A DNA stretch of 64,000 nucleotides. It comes from Chondrilla cf. caribensis. Lineage: Eukaryota > Porifera > Demospongiae > Chondrillida > Chondrillidae. Of this stretch, positions 37,701 to 49,354 are shown piece by piece. The stretch is taken from positions 4,725,400 through 4,789,399 of the forward strand of contig OZ026546.1 in NCBI GenBank assembly GCA_964020155.1, in the 5' to 3' direction. Position 1 is the first letter of the stretch; every line of letters begins with the position of its first letter. Below the pieces are notes generated by a model. The model saw nothing but the letters and a program-made list of their open reading frames with translations. It was not told where the DNA came from and did not search any database. The position numbers and the translations under genes were made by a program.

Positions 37701-39744
37701 TTCTTGATTCTCTGCCCTTCTGAAAACACAATAGTTTTGTTTGTCAGATCTGTGTTCCTCCAACTGAATTGGTGTGGTCCTTAGTGTTAGTGACATTGTG
37801 TATCAGTATTGCTGGTGCATTGATTGCCTTGTGCTAAGACAAATACGGCGATAATAGATAACTTCTTTTTAGGAAAAAAATGGGGTATATCAGTGATGAG
37901 GTCAGAAATATACCTCAGCATATCAGGTATATACTGTATTTGGTGTTTTTGAAGGTGATAATGCCCATCCATCGGGATGCATACATATATAATAAAATAA
38001 TATGCATACCATAATAATAATAATTATTATGGTATGCAGTTTCTGCAATATATAGGACATGTGAAAATCTTCAGGTTGACTGCAACATCCACTGCAGATG
38101 TCAGCGGAATACTTCAAAGTCATCCGCAATTAATTAGGTACACACATTATTAAGTAAATGAACTCTCAGGTATTATTGAACTGTCGCGTAAGTAATTCAA
38201 ATATGAATATCATAAGTTCATGGGAATGTGACTGAACTTACCCAGGTGCACATGTTGTACTGTGATTGCAATGGAAACAAGAATGGCTACACTTGAGCTC
38301 CATTTCTTACAAAATTTTCGCAGATTTCGCGGTTGGCCTAGCATCCGCGAATTTTCATTTTTGGAGCCATCCGCGAAAATTTTGTCCCATGAAAATTTCC
38401 TGCTATACGGTAATTGAATTTGTTATGGGTTGGTGGTTATGATAAGCCTGAAGTACAAATTTGTGATGAGTTCATTGTTATGGCATACACCAGTTGGTGA
38501 ATCCAGTGAAGGTGGGATAGATAGCGCTATACGGTATACATCCCCAGGCACATCTTCAAAAACATGCACTGATTAGACATTATTGTGACTTGTAAAAACA
38601 TCATCACACACACAACTCTCACCTATTGATATATTAGCCATTCCCTGCGGGCTACCATCATCAAGGTTAATACACTGAATAGTCCCTCCATCGTCTGACA
38701 TGATAAACCCAGTGATAGTGATGGTGGAGGATTTAGTGACACCACTTGTATCAGAAGTGCTGATTCGGCTCGAGGACATATTCGCCACTTCTTTTCCGCT
38801 GTCTTGTGTTGCAGCTACACCATCCAGAATGATGGTCCACCCAGCTGATGAAGCCCCCATAGTAATGTGACTCACACTACAAGTAAAGGTCTGTTTGCTA
38901 CCACAATCCACCCAGATCTCACCATCTGGGGTCAATGTACCTACAACATGTACAGAAATATATATCCTGCTGTTGTGTTGCTGTTGAGATGTTTAGTACG
39001 CGATTAGGTATAAGATGATTTGGGTAGCATGGAATAACGAGCCAATAGGACCAGGGGTGGAGTGAGTAAATTGTGTCAATGAGTTTACGTGGTGGACAAG
39101 TAGTAAATATTTTCAGTTAGATATTGAAGGATCAATTGCAATCAAAGGAGAAACCATGACCCTCCAAGTAGTTCAGTGTTATGACTGCATAAGGCTATTA
39201 ATCCCAGGATATTTATCTACCACCTTACAATACCTGTAGCAATATACCCATCCAATGTTCTCTTTCAAAACAAAAGTACAGTACACTGTATAACAGTTCA
39301 CCTTAGATAATAACCATACATAGGTCTGTATATAAATACAGAATATAAATATCCTATATTACACATGGCTGAACTATATCAGAAGCTATAGCTGCGTACA
39401 CAGATAATAGGTATATGTAGGATTCTACGTATATCTCTTCAGTCACTAAAATGGACGTATATACAGCGCTGCGTGCATGAGAGTGGATGCGAACGAGCTC
39501 GAGATAAAGTAGCCTTGTGGCTTAGTGGAATTTTTACCAGTATTATTATTATTAATGATATGATGATGAAGATGAAGATACAGTCCCCATCTCTCGCGGG
39601 ACACACACGTACGTACACTGTACCACGCGAGAAGCTCCAGGACATGTACCCACTGGAAAACGTACACGTCCTCTAGTAAACGTTAACCAACTCACCTTGT
39701 GCCCAAGGAAACAGACTAGCGAAAAGGATTACGTTCAGATACAT
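34767..39744 (-). CDS. Ig-only short receptor with truncated tail (gene B)
   Basis: Minus-strand exons: signal 39696-39744 (MYLNVILFASLFPWAQ), Ig 38623-38940, microexons 36458-36475 (18 bp) and 36032-36046 (15 bp), TM 35144-35263, tail-1 34863-34890 (GC donor), tail-2 34767-34794. Total 576 nt, 191 residues. There is no FN3 exon between Ig and stalk; that interval (36476-38622) instead holds a pogo/Tigger-like MITE and unique sequence. Because all borders are phase 1, Ig joins the stalk (ESCPTP, AISPP) in frame. The Ig domain is intact (TFTCSVS, SAGWTII, GGTIQC). The helix is VYAITVLVAVLCC after GGVVGGSAG. In tail-2 a +1 change (GTTGATGAAAAATGC against GCTGACGACTATGC in C) removes the tyrosine and stops at DEKC. 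It may be a short non-signalling form, or a decaying copy with an intact frame. Confidence 0.75.
35631..35807. mobile_element. CAGTGGAACC-type MITE in gene B
   Basis: Paralogous to 29369-29555; the left end reads CAATGGAATC and the right end GGTTCCACTG. Intronic, between TM and stalk microexon 2. Confidence 0.6.
36669..37242. mobile_element. 574-bp pogo/Tigger-like MITE, CAGTGGGACCC family (gene B)
   Basis: The left end CAGTGGGACCC and the right end GGGTCCCACTG form inverted termini, flanked by TA on both sides. Sub-terminal CCCCCTGAAA..CGGAC motifs also occur inverted. No transposase. The paralogous copy in gene D is 50219-50784. It occupies the interval where A and C have their FN3 exon. 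Confidence 0.75.
37748..37837 (+). other. Possible orphan TM exon on the opposite strand
   Basis: After a good acceptor (TTTTGTTTGTCAG) the plus strand reads 29 codons to a stop: PPTELVWSLV, then LVTLCISIAGALIALC, a clean hydrophobic helix. The paralogous D segment (51289-51378) keeps the frame and stop; the one difference I saw (TGC to TGT) is synonymous. No upstream exon was found. It is possibly a remnant of another receptor tail, or chance. Confidence 0.3.
38309..38410. mobile_element. Partial CCGTATAGCGGG MITE, copy 2, beside an inverted segment
   Basis: Only one half of the MITE is present (ACAAAATTTTCGCAG to CTGCTATACGG, then TA). The next ~105 bp (38413-38518) are the reverse complement of the paralogous U0 intron (18985-19095). 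The same arrangement is in gene D (51725-51920), so the inversion predates the B/D duplication. Confidence 0.7.
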
Positions 39745-42203
39745 CTTCTCCGTATTCCTCGATATAAGTATTTTGATGCTGTATCCGATCTGTTCCCCTA
39801 ATGGCTAATGTGAGCGGCCAGCGGTTTAAATTTGATAGCATCATGGTTATAACAGATTGAGGATACCAGTGTCCTAGGTGTCGATCAGCGACCCCCTTTC
39901 CAGTGATTCCCGGTCATTGACGCCTATGGGCGACAATGACTCCCCAAGCGCCCACCATGGGGATCACTCGATCCCTAGTCATCTAGGACTAGGTGTAATT
40001 GACTTCCTCCAGGCCAGAATGACTCCCCTTCCATGCATTACATAGGTTATAACGTTCATAACATAATATAAAGGTTATGCATAGATCAACATAATAATTA
40101 TAATTATATTGGCACTCACAATCCTGATTTACATTATTATTATTATTATAATTGGGACATCCGAGATACCTACAGCACGTATATAATACATTATATACAA
40201 TTGTCACAATATCTTCAATGAATACTAAAATTAATGAAGCTAAATTGCAAGATATACGTTTACGTACAGCACGTACCTTTGCAATTGTGTGCAATATATA
40301 TATGCAGCTATAGTGCATGTGGTAATACAAAATTCATCGGTTTGCTATGCATGTCAACTAGCTATAGGTGTGTGTGTGTGTGTATGTGTGTACATGTGTG
40401 TGCATATGCATAATATATAATTAAAATTGTACATGTATGTGTGTCTGTGTGTGAATGCGTGTCACTATACATATATTATTATGCATATTACGTGTGTGTC
40501 ATAAGCACACATAACATGCACTATAACAAAGTTATAATGGCACTCAGTCAATCCTATTGAGATAATGTCATAATTCGGACACCTGAAATATATTATATGT
40601 ACAATAATTGTCGCAATATCTTCAATGAATACTAAATGAAGGTAGTACAGCACCTTTGTGCAATATGTATATACAGCTATAGTGGTAATACAAAACTTAT
40701 CAGATTATGCATATCAACTACAATTATTATGCATAGTCAGCAGAATACAGAGCCTATACATAGGCGGCGGAACAGGGGGGGCCAGGGGGGCCATGGCCCC
40801 CCCACTCATCACAAAGGCGGGGCCAAGAATGTCTACGTAGAGTATTGCATACATGGACACAAGTACAATATTAATCATGAGTTCAGCACCAAGGCCCCCC
40901 CACTTGCCAAACCATTCCTCCGCCTATGCTATAGGAAAACTACGTAATGGCCTAAGTATGTAAGCAATATTATGTAGAGTACTGTTCACACTACACTCTA
41001 TGGTTGTGTGCCACAACTTGTTATCAACTACAGGGGAGGACAGAGTGTACATAATATACACACTGAGCAAAGTTGACAAGTTGAAATCATTGTTTGACAA
41101 CACCAATTATTGTGACCATGCATGTACAGCCTCAATACCATGGATATGAAAATGGTGAGGAATGGTCTAAAGTGACATCCACCATATACATACATAGTAT
41201 TGTATGTGCGAGGATTGTATGTAAGGGAGTGGTGTATATGGGAGTGGCACATCAGGAGTGGTACATATGGGAGTGGTGCATATGGGAGTGGTACATATGG
41301 GAGTGGTACATGTGGGAGTGGTACATCTGAGAGTGGTACATCTGGGAGTGGCAAATGTGGGAGTGGTACATATGGGAGTGGTACATATGGGAGTGGTACA
41401 TATGGGAGTGGTACATACAGGAGTAGTCCACTAGTACAACCGAGAATAGAGCATGTTAATTATGCTTGAACACACACACTAGACTCACCTACTGCTGGTA
41501 GGAGATCTCTTAGGCCTGTTCCACAGACAAGCACTGTACAGGCTCCTCTTTAGAACGTATGGGTTGCTCTCCAGCTTGTTCAGAGAATTCAAGAGCAGCA
41601 TATTGGATCTAGGGGACAACACAAAGTGAATGGTGGAACACACTACAGGTTGAAGAATCAGGTATAAGAGGGAACAGAAGCAGATTTGCAAGGTGGCAGG
41701 GAATCAACGTGTAGAACATTAAGTATAGGAAAGAGATTAGATTAGAGTAACAGTATAGAGAGATAACATGGGAACGGGTGGGGAGTGGATGTCCCTGTGG
41801 TACCCTATGAAATACACTACAGCAGTACACCAACACATAAACGTACATCAATTCAAAGTACCAATGTATGTACATATACGTAGATATGTACCCCTCAAAT
41901 GCATTGTATGCAAAGACGCTGTGGGGCAAACACCAGAGAAGAGACACCTTGGACGTGAGTCTTCTGGTGCACTTGTGTGTATGGGAAATACGTATAAACA
42001 GTACACAGAATGGTGGAATACAAAACGATGCATTACAAATTATACTTGTGTAACACTCAGATCATGGAATGAATGGCAATTTTAAGAGTATTTTATTTAC
42101 CATGGAAACTACTTTGAGGGAACATATGTAAGACAGCATAGGACAAACACTAGCAAGAAACCATGTGCATAAGTCTACCGGTACACTTTGGGTATGGGAT
42201 ATT
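39745..42203. other. Spacer between genes B and C
   Basis: The 5' flank of B (39745-39870), then a segment shared with 53.2-53.4 kb (GTGTCCTAGGTGTCGATCAG), then AT-rich spacer in which the block containing CACAATATCTTCAATGAATA occurs twice (about 40205 and 40611). The CGGCGGAA MITE is at 40759-40928 and the 15-bp minisatellite at 41220-41425. The sequence 41480-41700 includes an open minus-strand piece NPYVLKRSL..RPKRSPTSSR ending at a GTGAGT donor. I could not connect it to a gene. Confidence 0.5.
40759..40928. mobile_element. 170-bp MITE with CATAGGCGGCGGAA termini
   Basis: Inverted ends CATAGGCGGCGGAA and TTCCTCCGCCTATG; flanked by CTATA on both sides (5-bp duplication). The spacer copy at about 47815 reads AGCCTATAGGAAAAAC without it, an empty site. 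The inside is rich in G and C runs, including the palindrome GGGGCCATGGCCCC. Class not assigned. Confidence 0.8.
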
Positions 42204-43016
42204 TTAAACAGTGAATAGAACAGTGGAATACAAACAAGATGTACTTGTACAACACACAGGCAACGAAACGGATGGCTGTTTTAAGAATATTTCATCTTCC
42301 ATGTGGACTACTGCAGCCAACTGCACTACCTTGTCCTCTTTCTCTTTCTTCTCTCTCACTTTCTTAGGATCAGCATAGTCGTCAGCAGGCATTGGCCTAG
42401 TGGAAGCAATAAGATATATACTAATTGAAAAGTGCAGAGTGATTGAGTATTGTTCTTAACATGCCTTGTTGAACTGGGTCTTTTGGAGTTACCTGAAATG
42501 AAAACAACAAACAAAACAACAAAATAAACATAAATCAACACCACTAGACTGTAATATTTGCATTTGTGGATATAATAAAATGTCCTTGCAAGCGGAGGTA
42601 TTGTGTTTTATGTACTAACAAACCTCCACAACAGTACAGACAGAAGAAGACATGGCAATAACCTGTGTGTGAGGTAAGCAAATTGAATGTAAAGTGCAAT
42701 TGGCAGCTACGATATTACATCTCAATCTCACTTCTTCCTTCACAAGAGCTGTAACACAGAACTGCAACCAGTACACCAATAGCGTATATAGCAAAAGAAG
42801 CTATTGCTATCCCTAATAATCCACCTCCCACTCCACCACCTATGGCAGCCTCTTCAGTGACGAAAATAGAGAGTATGCATAAAACAAAACTCACAATTGG
42901 TACAACATGCCTCTGTACATGTATACAAATAACTGCATAAATGTACACTGCATACAAACACAGACCTTGAGTTGTGAAAATTGACAAAGAGAGTACAGAA
43001 GTAGTAGACATGGCTT

Positions 43017-43205
43017 CAGTGGAACCTGTCTGATGTGGTCACCTATGGGACCTCATTTCCTTGGTTGGATTAGACAGGTTGTATCAGCAACATTGAAATG
43101 TATGCAGAAACATGACTGTCAGTGTGTATTGTAGGACTTAATGAACTTGACCACTTTAGACAGGTGACCTTCCTAGGGAGGGGGCTGTTCATACAGGTTC
43201 CACTG
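43017..43205. mobile_element. CAGTGGAACC MITE in gene C
   Basis: Paralogue of the 29369-29555 element, with the same termini and nearly the same length. Intronic. Confidence 0.6.
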
Positions 43206-45064
43206 TAATTAACCAACAGAATTTATTTCCTGGTAAATTGGTGACTGACAGGCTGATTATAAAAAGAAGCATGCCAATATACGTACGTATGTGGTACAGA
43301 ACAGGTCACCAGACAGGTTTAATTGTTTAGGATTAGCTGATTGAGAACCAGGCAGGAATTATTTTTAGCTGTAGCACACTCTTATAGGCAGGGCACAGGT
43401 ATTACATATGATACAGTAAAGGCTTAAATATTGTATACTGTAATACACACATGAGGAAAGAGGAATAGTACTTACCAGATAGAGGAGCAGTAGTAGGAGC
43501 TCCAAAAAAGGAAAGTGACATAACTTGACATATCACACTTAATAAATAGAAAAACAGGTACGTACATGCATAATTTATGTTTCCCAGTCCTGAATGTGCA
43601 CTTTTATGATGACATTCTTAAAGGGTACATTAGGACACACACAATACTATCATCCTTGTATGGAAAGCATTCTTTGTCTCTGAGGAAAGGTGCTACTGAG
43701 GATGTTTGTACATGTGCCAAGGTTTGGTAAGAGGGTAATTTTTGATACTCTTTGCGCCAAGTACTACACATTTGAGTGGCCCATAAGTCCACAAAATTAA
43801 TGTGTTCAAGTATATGAATCACATATTAATAATAATCAGACAGGTCTGTATAATATATACGTATAATGTGTGCTTGACTTACTTTGAGGGATACAGGATA
43901 CTACAAAAGAAGATAAATAAATACTGTAATCATTAGTAAACACATACGTAAGTACATGTGAAGTAAACAGAAGAGGTGAATTAATCACTATGGATGTTTG
44001 AGTACATACAAAATAACTTCACCCTTTACTTTTATATTTTTTGAAATCTTACAATTTAAAAAAAACAGTGGATACAAATTGCACAATTACTATGTTTATA
44101 ATTATAACTTCAAAATGTTCCTGGTCTGCAGTGAACATAACTGACTGAACATTAATGATAGTAACAAGTGCCGTCCAGAGAAAAAGATTAAGTGGTTTTG
44201 TTTAACCTGTGATACACCATTTTTGGTGTACAGATGTGTATGACAACACTATGCTGTTTGCAGATTCTCTTTAATTCATGTTTACTATCTCCTTCGGTGG
44301 GATTTTAGTAATTACTTGTAAAACATGGCGAGAGTTTATGACCATATAGAAGGTGTTATCAGTTAAGTTGGATGTGAAATGATTGATTAGCATGAAATAA
44401 GACTACAAACTCACCAAGGGTTGTCACATTAGCAGTATTCCCAGTATATCCATTAGGACTTCCACTGATGTTGATTGGAATAACTGTAAACTGATACTCT
44501 GTACCATTATGTAGTCCCGTAATAGTACATGGACTGGTATAGTTCTTACTATTCCCAGTAGGACAGTAGGTGACTGTAGTGGATGTGACTGGAGTAGAAT
44601 TAGAAGGTTGTTGCCAGGTCAGTGATACACTACAGGAGTTTGAATCACAGACATTTGTGGCTTGGACATCAGTTGGACATGATGGTACACCTAAAGGTGG
44701 AAGGCAGATGAAGTCACATAATGTTATGTGTACACACATACATGCATCTTGATGCAGGGTGTCAGCTACAGCTATGTACTGCTTCTGTTTTAGGGATGTG
44801 GCAGCCCCTATATTATTTTCCATTTTGAAGTCCAAACTTTCACACTAAATGGATTATATCAAATATGCAGTCCTATGCATAACTGTAACAGTAAATTTAT
44901 ACATTGCAACCCTGTAAAATGGACTGCATTAGCTAAGTTGTTCCATTTTATAATCAATCAAATCAATTTGAAATCAGCATATTGTGTGAAAAGAAGGTGA
45001 AATAGGGTTAGAATTGAATGCAAAGTCCTTGCCAAATGTACGTAATATCACCATGGAAGGATAT

Positions 45065-45067
<3 letters not shown>

Positions 45068-45126
<59 letters not shown>
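45068..45126. repeat. (CA)n microsatellite beside the gene C Ig donor
   Basis: About 58 bp of CA, then ACCACACCACACTCAC leading into the Ig donor. It is orthologous in position to the 571-bp tract of gene A, a tenfold length difference between near-identical introns. Confidence 0.95.
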
Positions 45127-45127
<1 letters not shown>

Positions 45128-46321
45128 ACACCACACTCACCTACTGATATATTAGCCATTCCCTGAACACTACCATCATCCAGGTTAATACACTGAATAG
45201 TTCCTCCATTGTCTGACGTGGTAAACCCAGTGATAGTGATGGTGGAGGATTTAGTGACACCACCTGAATCAGAAGTGCTGATTCAGCCAGAGTACATACT
45301 CTCAGCTTCTTTTCCGCTGTCTTCTGTTGCAGCTATACCCTCCAGAGTGATGGTCCACCCGGCTGATGAAGCCCCAGTAGTAATGTGACTCACACTACAA
45401 GTAAAGGTGTGTTTGCTACCACAATCCATCCAGATCTGACCATCTGGGGTCAATGTACCTACACCATGTACAGAAATATAGATCCTGCTGTTGTGTATGG
45501 TTGAGGTGTTTAGTATGCAATCAGGTAGGATGATTGGGGATTGCATGGAATAACGGGCCAACAGGACCAGGGGTGGAGTGAGGAAGTTGTGTCAATGAGA
45601 TTATGTGTTGGACAAGTATTGTCTTCTGTTAGATATAATATATTGAAGGATCAATTGTAATCAACGGAGAAACCATAAATCTTCAAATAGTTCAGTGTTA
45701 TGACTGCATAAGGATATTAATCCCAGGATATGTATCTGCCACATTACAATACCCGTATTATACCCATCCAATGTTCTCTTTCAAAACAAAAGTACAGTAC
45801 ACTGTATAACGGTTCACCTTAGATAATAACTACTACATAGGCCTATGTATGTGCATACTGCGTGTCGATGTCCTAAGTTATGAATGGCTGAACTATAGAA
45901 GCTATAGCCACGTAGATATGTAATAGGTATACGTAGGACTTAATATTTATTTGAGTCACTAAAGTGGACGTATACGTATACAGCGCTGCGTGCACGAGAG
46001 TGGATGTAAACGAGCTCGAGGGTACGTAAGTCCCGGTCTCTATCTCTCGTGGGACATACACGTACGTACACTGTACCACGCGAGAAGCTCCAGGACACGT
46101 ACCCACTGGAAACGTACACGTCCTCTAGTAAACGTTAACCAGCTCACCTTGTGACCAAGGAAACAGACTAGCGAAAAGGATTAAGTTCAGATACATCTTC
46201 TCCGTAATCCTCGATATAAGATGTCGATGCTGGCAGCTGTCTGTTCCCCTGATGGCTAATGTGAGCGGTTCGATAACGTCATCTATGCTATAAAAGGTCG
46301 AGGTCCACTGGTCCTCCTTTG

Positions 46322-46552
46322 GTATCTTTTATGTGTGTTTTGTTCACTATCTTACACTTCATTTTTGTTTTTTTTGTTTTTTTTTCCCTTCATCTTGCCA
46401 GTGTAGCATCCTCAACATGTGTTTCATGTCAAATTGTGCTACCTGTGTCCGAGATTTCACCCATGCACCTTATAATCAATTATATCTTGTTTTTTTTTTT
46501 CTTTTCGTTTGTCTTGTATACATTAATGTTAAATCAATAATGGTTTCCCCCC
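46322..46552. mobile_element. 231-bp insertion with ~31-bp target-site duplication
   Basis: TAAAAGGTCGAGGTCCACTG and the next 11 bases occur on both sides (46291-46321 and 46553-46583). The homologous flank of gene A (about 33250-33275) has the site once. A long duplication of this size points to target-primed insertion of a non-LTR or SINE-type retroelement. T-rich runs (46370-46390, 46490-46500) would be A-rich on the minus strand. It sits about 120-360 bp upstream of the gene C start. Confidence 0.7.
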
Positions 46553-47489
46553 TAAAAGGTCGAGGTCCACTGGTCCTCCTTTGAAACGTGATATCGGTTC
46601 AGAATTATAAAATGGCTGCCGAAATGTGCTCGACCATTCATGTACATAAACAGCTGCAGGTATACGTGCGCATTGTAATAACATGCGGCGCTATAGGTGG
46701 TCAAAATCTCTCGATCAGAAAAGGGAGAAAAAATCTAGGTATATACGGTTAACGTTGTGCATGGAATATAAAGGAGCATGTACAGGCCTATAGCTAGGTC
46801 GATCTCAAATATATGATAGCATTATAATATTTTACAACAACATTATACAATTAATAATCTTTGACGTACTCACGACCATCTTCCAAATTAATGCTTAAAA
46901 TAAATCATGATCAGTTTTATTCATGTTTTGCTATAATATAATAGTCTTTGGTGATTGATAAAACTTAATATAAAAATATGGATAATATATTATATATGAC
47001 CTTGTACGGCCTTCTAGTAATAGCTAGTAATAGCAATTATCTTATTATCTGTATGAAATTAAATGGGTAATAAGATCTATATTATAATATATTATAATTA
47101 ATTAGAGAAACTAGATAATGTACGTATATAATTATAATAATGATATATAATAATATATGAGATGCACGTACACTTTTGAAGGTATGTGATATTATTATAG
47201 TATTAGTATGAATGTGCATCTATGTGTGTGTATAGAATGTGTGTGCACGTGTGTACGTATGTGTGTGTGTGTACATGTGTGAATGCATGTTATTTAGTAC
47301 GCATGTGTCATCATGGGTACATTATAATATATACATGCACTAATTAACATAATTATATATACTGGCACCCTCAATACTACTAAGTTCTGATTTACATATC
47401 AAGATTGGGACACCAGAGATACCTACAGTATGTACAATTGTCACAATATCTTCAATGAATACTAAATGAAGGTAGTATACAGCACCTTT

Positions 47490-47714
47490 ATTTAGTGGTT
47501 AAGACATGGGCACAAGGGCATTATGACATATAAATACTGAGTCCCGAGGGCCCGAAGCGCCCAAGGGCGAGTGTATTTTATATGTCATAATGCCCGAGTG
47601 TCCATGTCTTAACCATTATAGCATCCGTTGCTAACACTTTATACTGTTGCTAGCGCTTTGTACATTATAACATTACTGTATAATAGTACTGTTTCTATGG
47701 TAACGGATGCTATA
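47490..47714. mobile_element. Compound palindromic insertion in the C/D spacer
   Basis: Two adjacent inverted-repeat units. The first (about 47490-47620) pairs GGTTAAGACATGGGCAC with the complement of GTGTCCATGTCTTAACC and continues into GGGCATTATGACATATAAA. The second (47617-47714) pairs TATAGCATCCGTTGCTA with TAACGGATGCTATA. The equivalent A/B spacer (about 34175-34190) lacks both. Either nested MITEs or one complex foldback. Confidence 0.65.
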
Positions 47715-49173
47715 ATATTATACAGCTATATATATATATAGTGCATGGTATAATGCAAAACTCATCAGAATAATATTATGCATATCAACTAAGATTATTA
47801 TGCATAGTACAGAGCCTATAGGAAAAACTACGTATAGGCCTAAGTATGTAAACAATATTAAAAGTACTGTTCACACTACACCCTTGTGTTCCACAACTTG
47901 TTAACTACAGGAGAGGAAAGAATGGCAGAATCATAATACACACACTGAGCAAAGTTGACCTGTTGAAATCACTGCTTGACAACAGCAATGATTGTGACCA
48001 TGCTAATACACTCTCAATAGCAGGGATGAGAACAATATGTATGGTCTGAAGTGACATCCACCATATTATACGTACATAGTACAAGGGTTGTATGTAAGGG
48101 ATTGGTGTATATGGGAGTGGTGCATGTGAGAGTGGCATATGTGGGATTGGTACATATGGGAGTGACATAGAACAGCAGAATACAAACACGATGTACTTGT
48201 GAAACACAAGCCATGGAATGGATGGCTATTTTAAGAGTATGTATTTCATCTTCCATGTGCACACAACTACTACAGCCAACTGCACTACCTTGTCCTTTTT
48301 CTAGGATCAGCATTTTTCATCAACAGGCATTGGCCTAGTGGAAGCAATGATAGATTATTTACTAATTGAAAAGTGCAGAGTGATTGATTCTCAACATACC
48401 TTGTTGAACTGGGTCCTTTAGGTTGGCCTGGAATGAAAACAACAAACAGAAGAACTAAATAAACATAAAATCAACACCAATGGACTGCATTGTATACATT
48501 TGTAGATAATTATAATAAAATGTCATTGCTCTGAATCTTAAGCTGAGGTACCGTGATTTATGTATGTAACAAACCTCCACAACAGTACTGACAGAAGAAG
48601 ACATGGCAATACCCTGTGTGTGCGGTAAAGCAAATCGAATGTAAAGGCAACTGGCTGATGCATGATTACATCTCAATCTCACTTCTTCCTTCACAAGATC
48701 TGCAACACAGAACTGCAACCAGTACAGTAATAGCATAGACAGCCAGAGCACCTATTGCTAATCCTGCTGATCCGCCTACCACTCCACCAGCTATGGTGGC
48801 CACTTCAGTGGTGAAAATAGAGAGTATTCTTAGATGTATCATGTACACATAACGATACTCACAATTGGTATAACATGCCTCTGTACTGTACTACGTACAT
48901 GTATACAACTGTATTAATGCACATTCCATACAAACACAGACTTTGAGTTGTGAAAATTGACAAAGAGGGTATACAGGAAAGGTAGCCATGGCTTCATTAA
49001 ATACGCACACAAATATACGTACATACATGCATACACACACATGAGCTAACTTATATGGACATACCACTTAGATACACGTATGCACATAATATACAAAGAT
49101 CAAATAAAAAGCATGTAAAGTATGTTCTATATGAAGATGAAGTGTGCACATCAGTGTATATCATTCCTATATA

Positions 49174-49354
49174 CAATGGAATCTGTATGATGTGGTCACC
49201 TATGGGCTATGTGGTCACCTTTCCTTATTATCAGAATTGAAATGTAATATGTAAAATATGGCAGATGAGTATTTTGGGACTTGATCAAGGTGACCACTTT
49301 AGACAGGTGACCGTCCTAAGAGGTGGGAAGTGGCTGTTCTTATAGGTCCCACTG
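49174..49354. mobile_element. CAGTGGAACC-type MITE in gene D
   Basis: Paralogue of 35631-35807; ends CAATGGAATC and GGTCCCACTG. Intronic. Confidence 0.55.

Larger units (their letters stand above)
42204..46196 (-). pseudogene. Ig-FN3 receptor with nonsense codon in Ig exon (gene C)
   Basis: Same exon set as gene A: signal 46148-46196, Ig 45141-45458, FN3 44415-44690, microexons 43883-43900 and 43476-43499, TM 42732-42851, tail-1 42465-42492 (GC donor), tail-2 42204-42396. The total of 1026 nt would be 341 residues, but the Ig exon carries TGA where A, B and U0 have CGA (after MYSG, residue 59 of the exon), a CpG transition. FN3 is five codons shorter than in A. Microexon 2 has a GGAG rather than GCAG acceptor. 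The tail has ADDYADPKK and a stop-loss relative to E (CAG for TAG), adding about 24 residues. All splice sites remain, so this could be a recent null allele, or the exon could be skipped in frame. Confidence 0.75.
46197..48306. other. Spacer between genes C and D
   Basis: The 5' flank of C, interrupted by the insertion at 46322-46552, then AT-rich spacer matching 33.4-34.4 kb, the compound palindromic insertion at 47490-47714, and the short minisatellite at 48100-48170. No gene seen. Confidence 0.6.
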
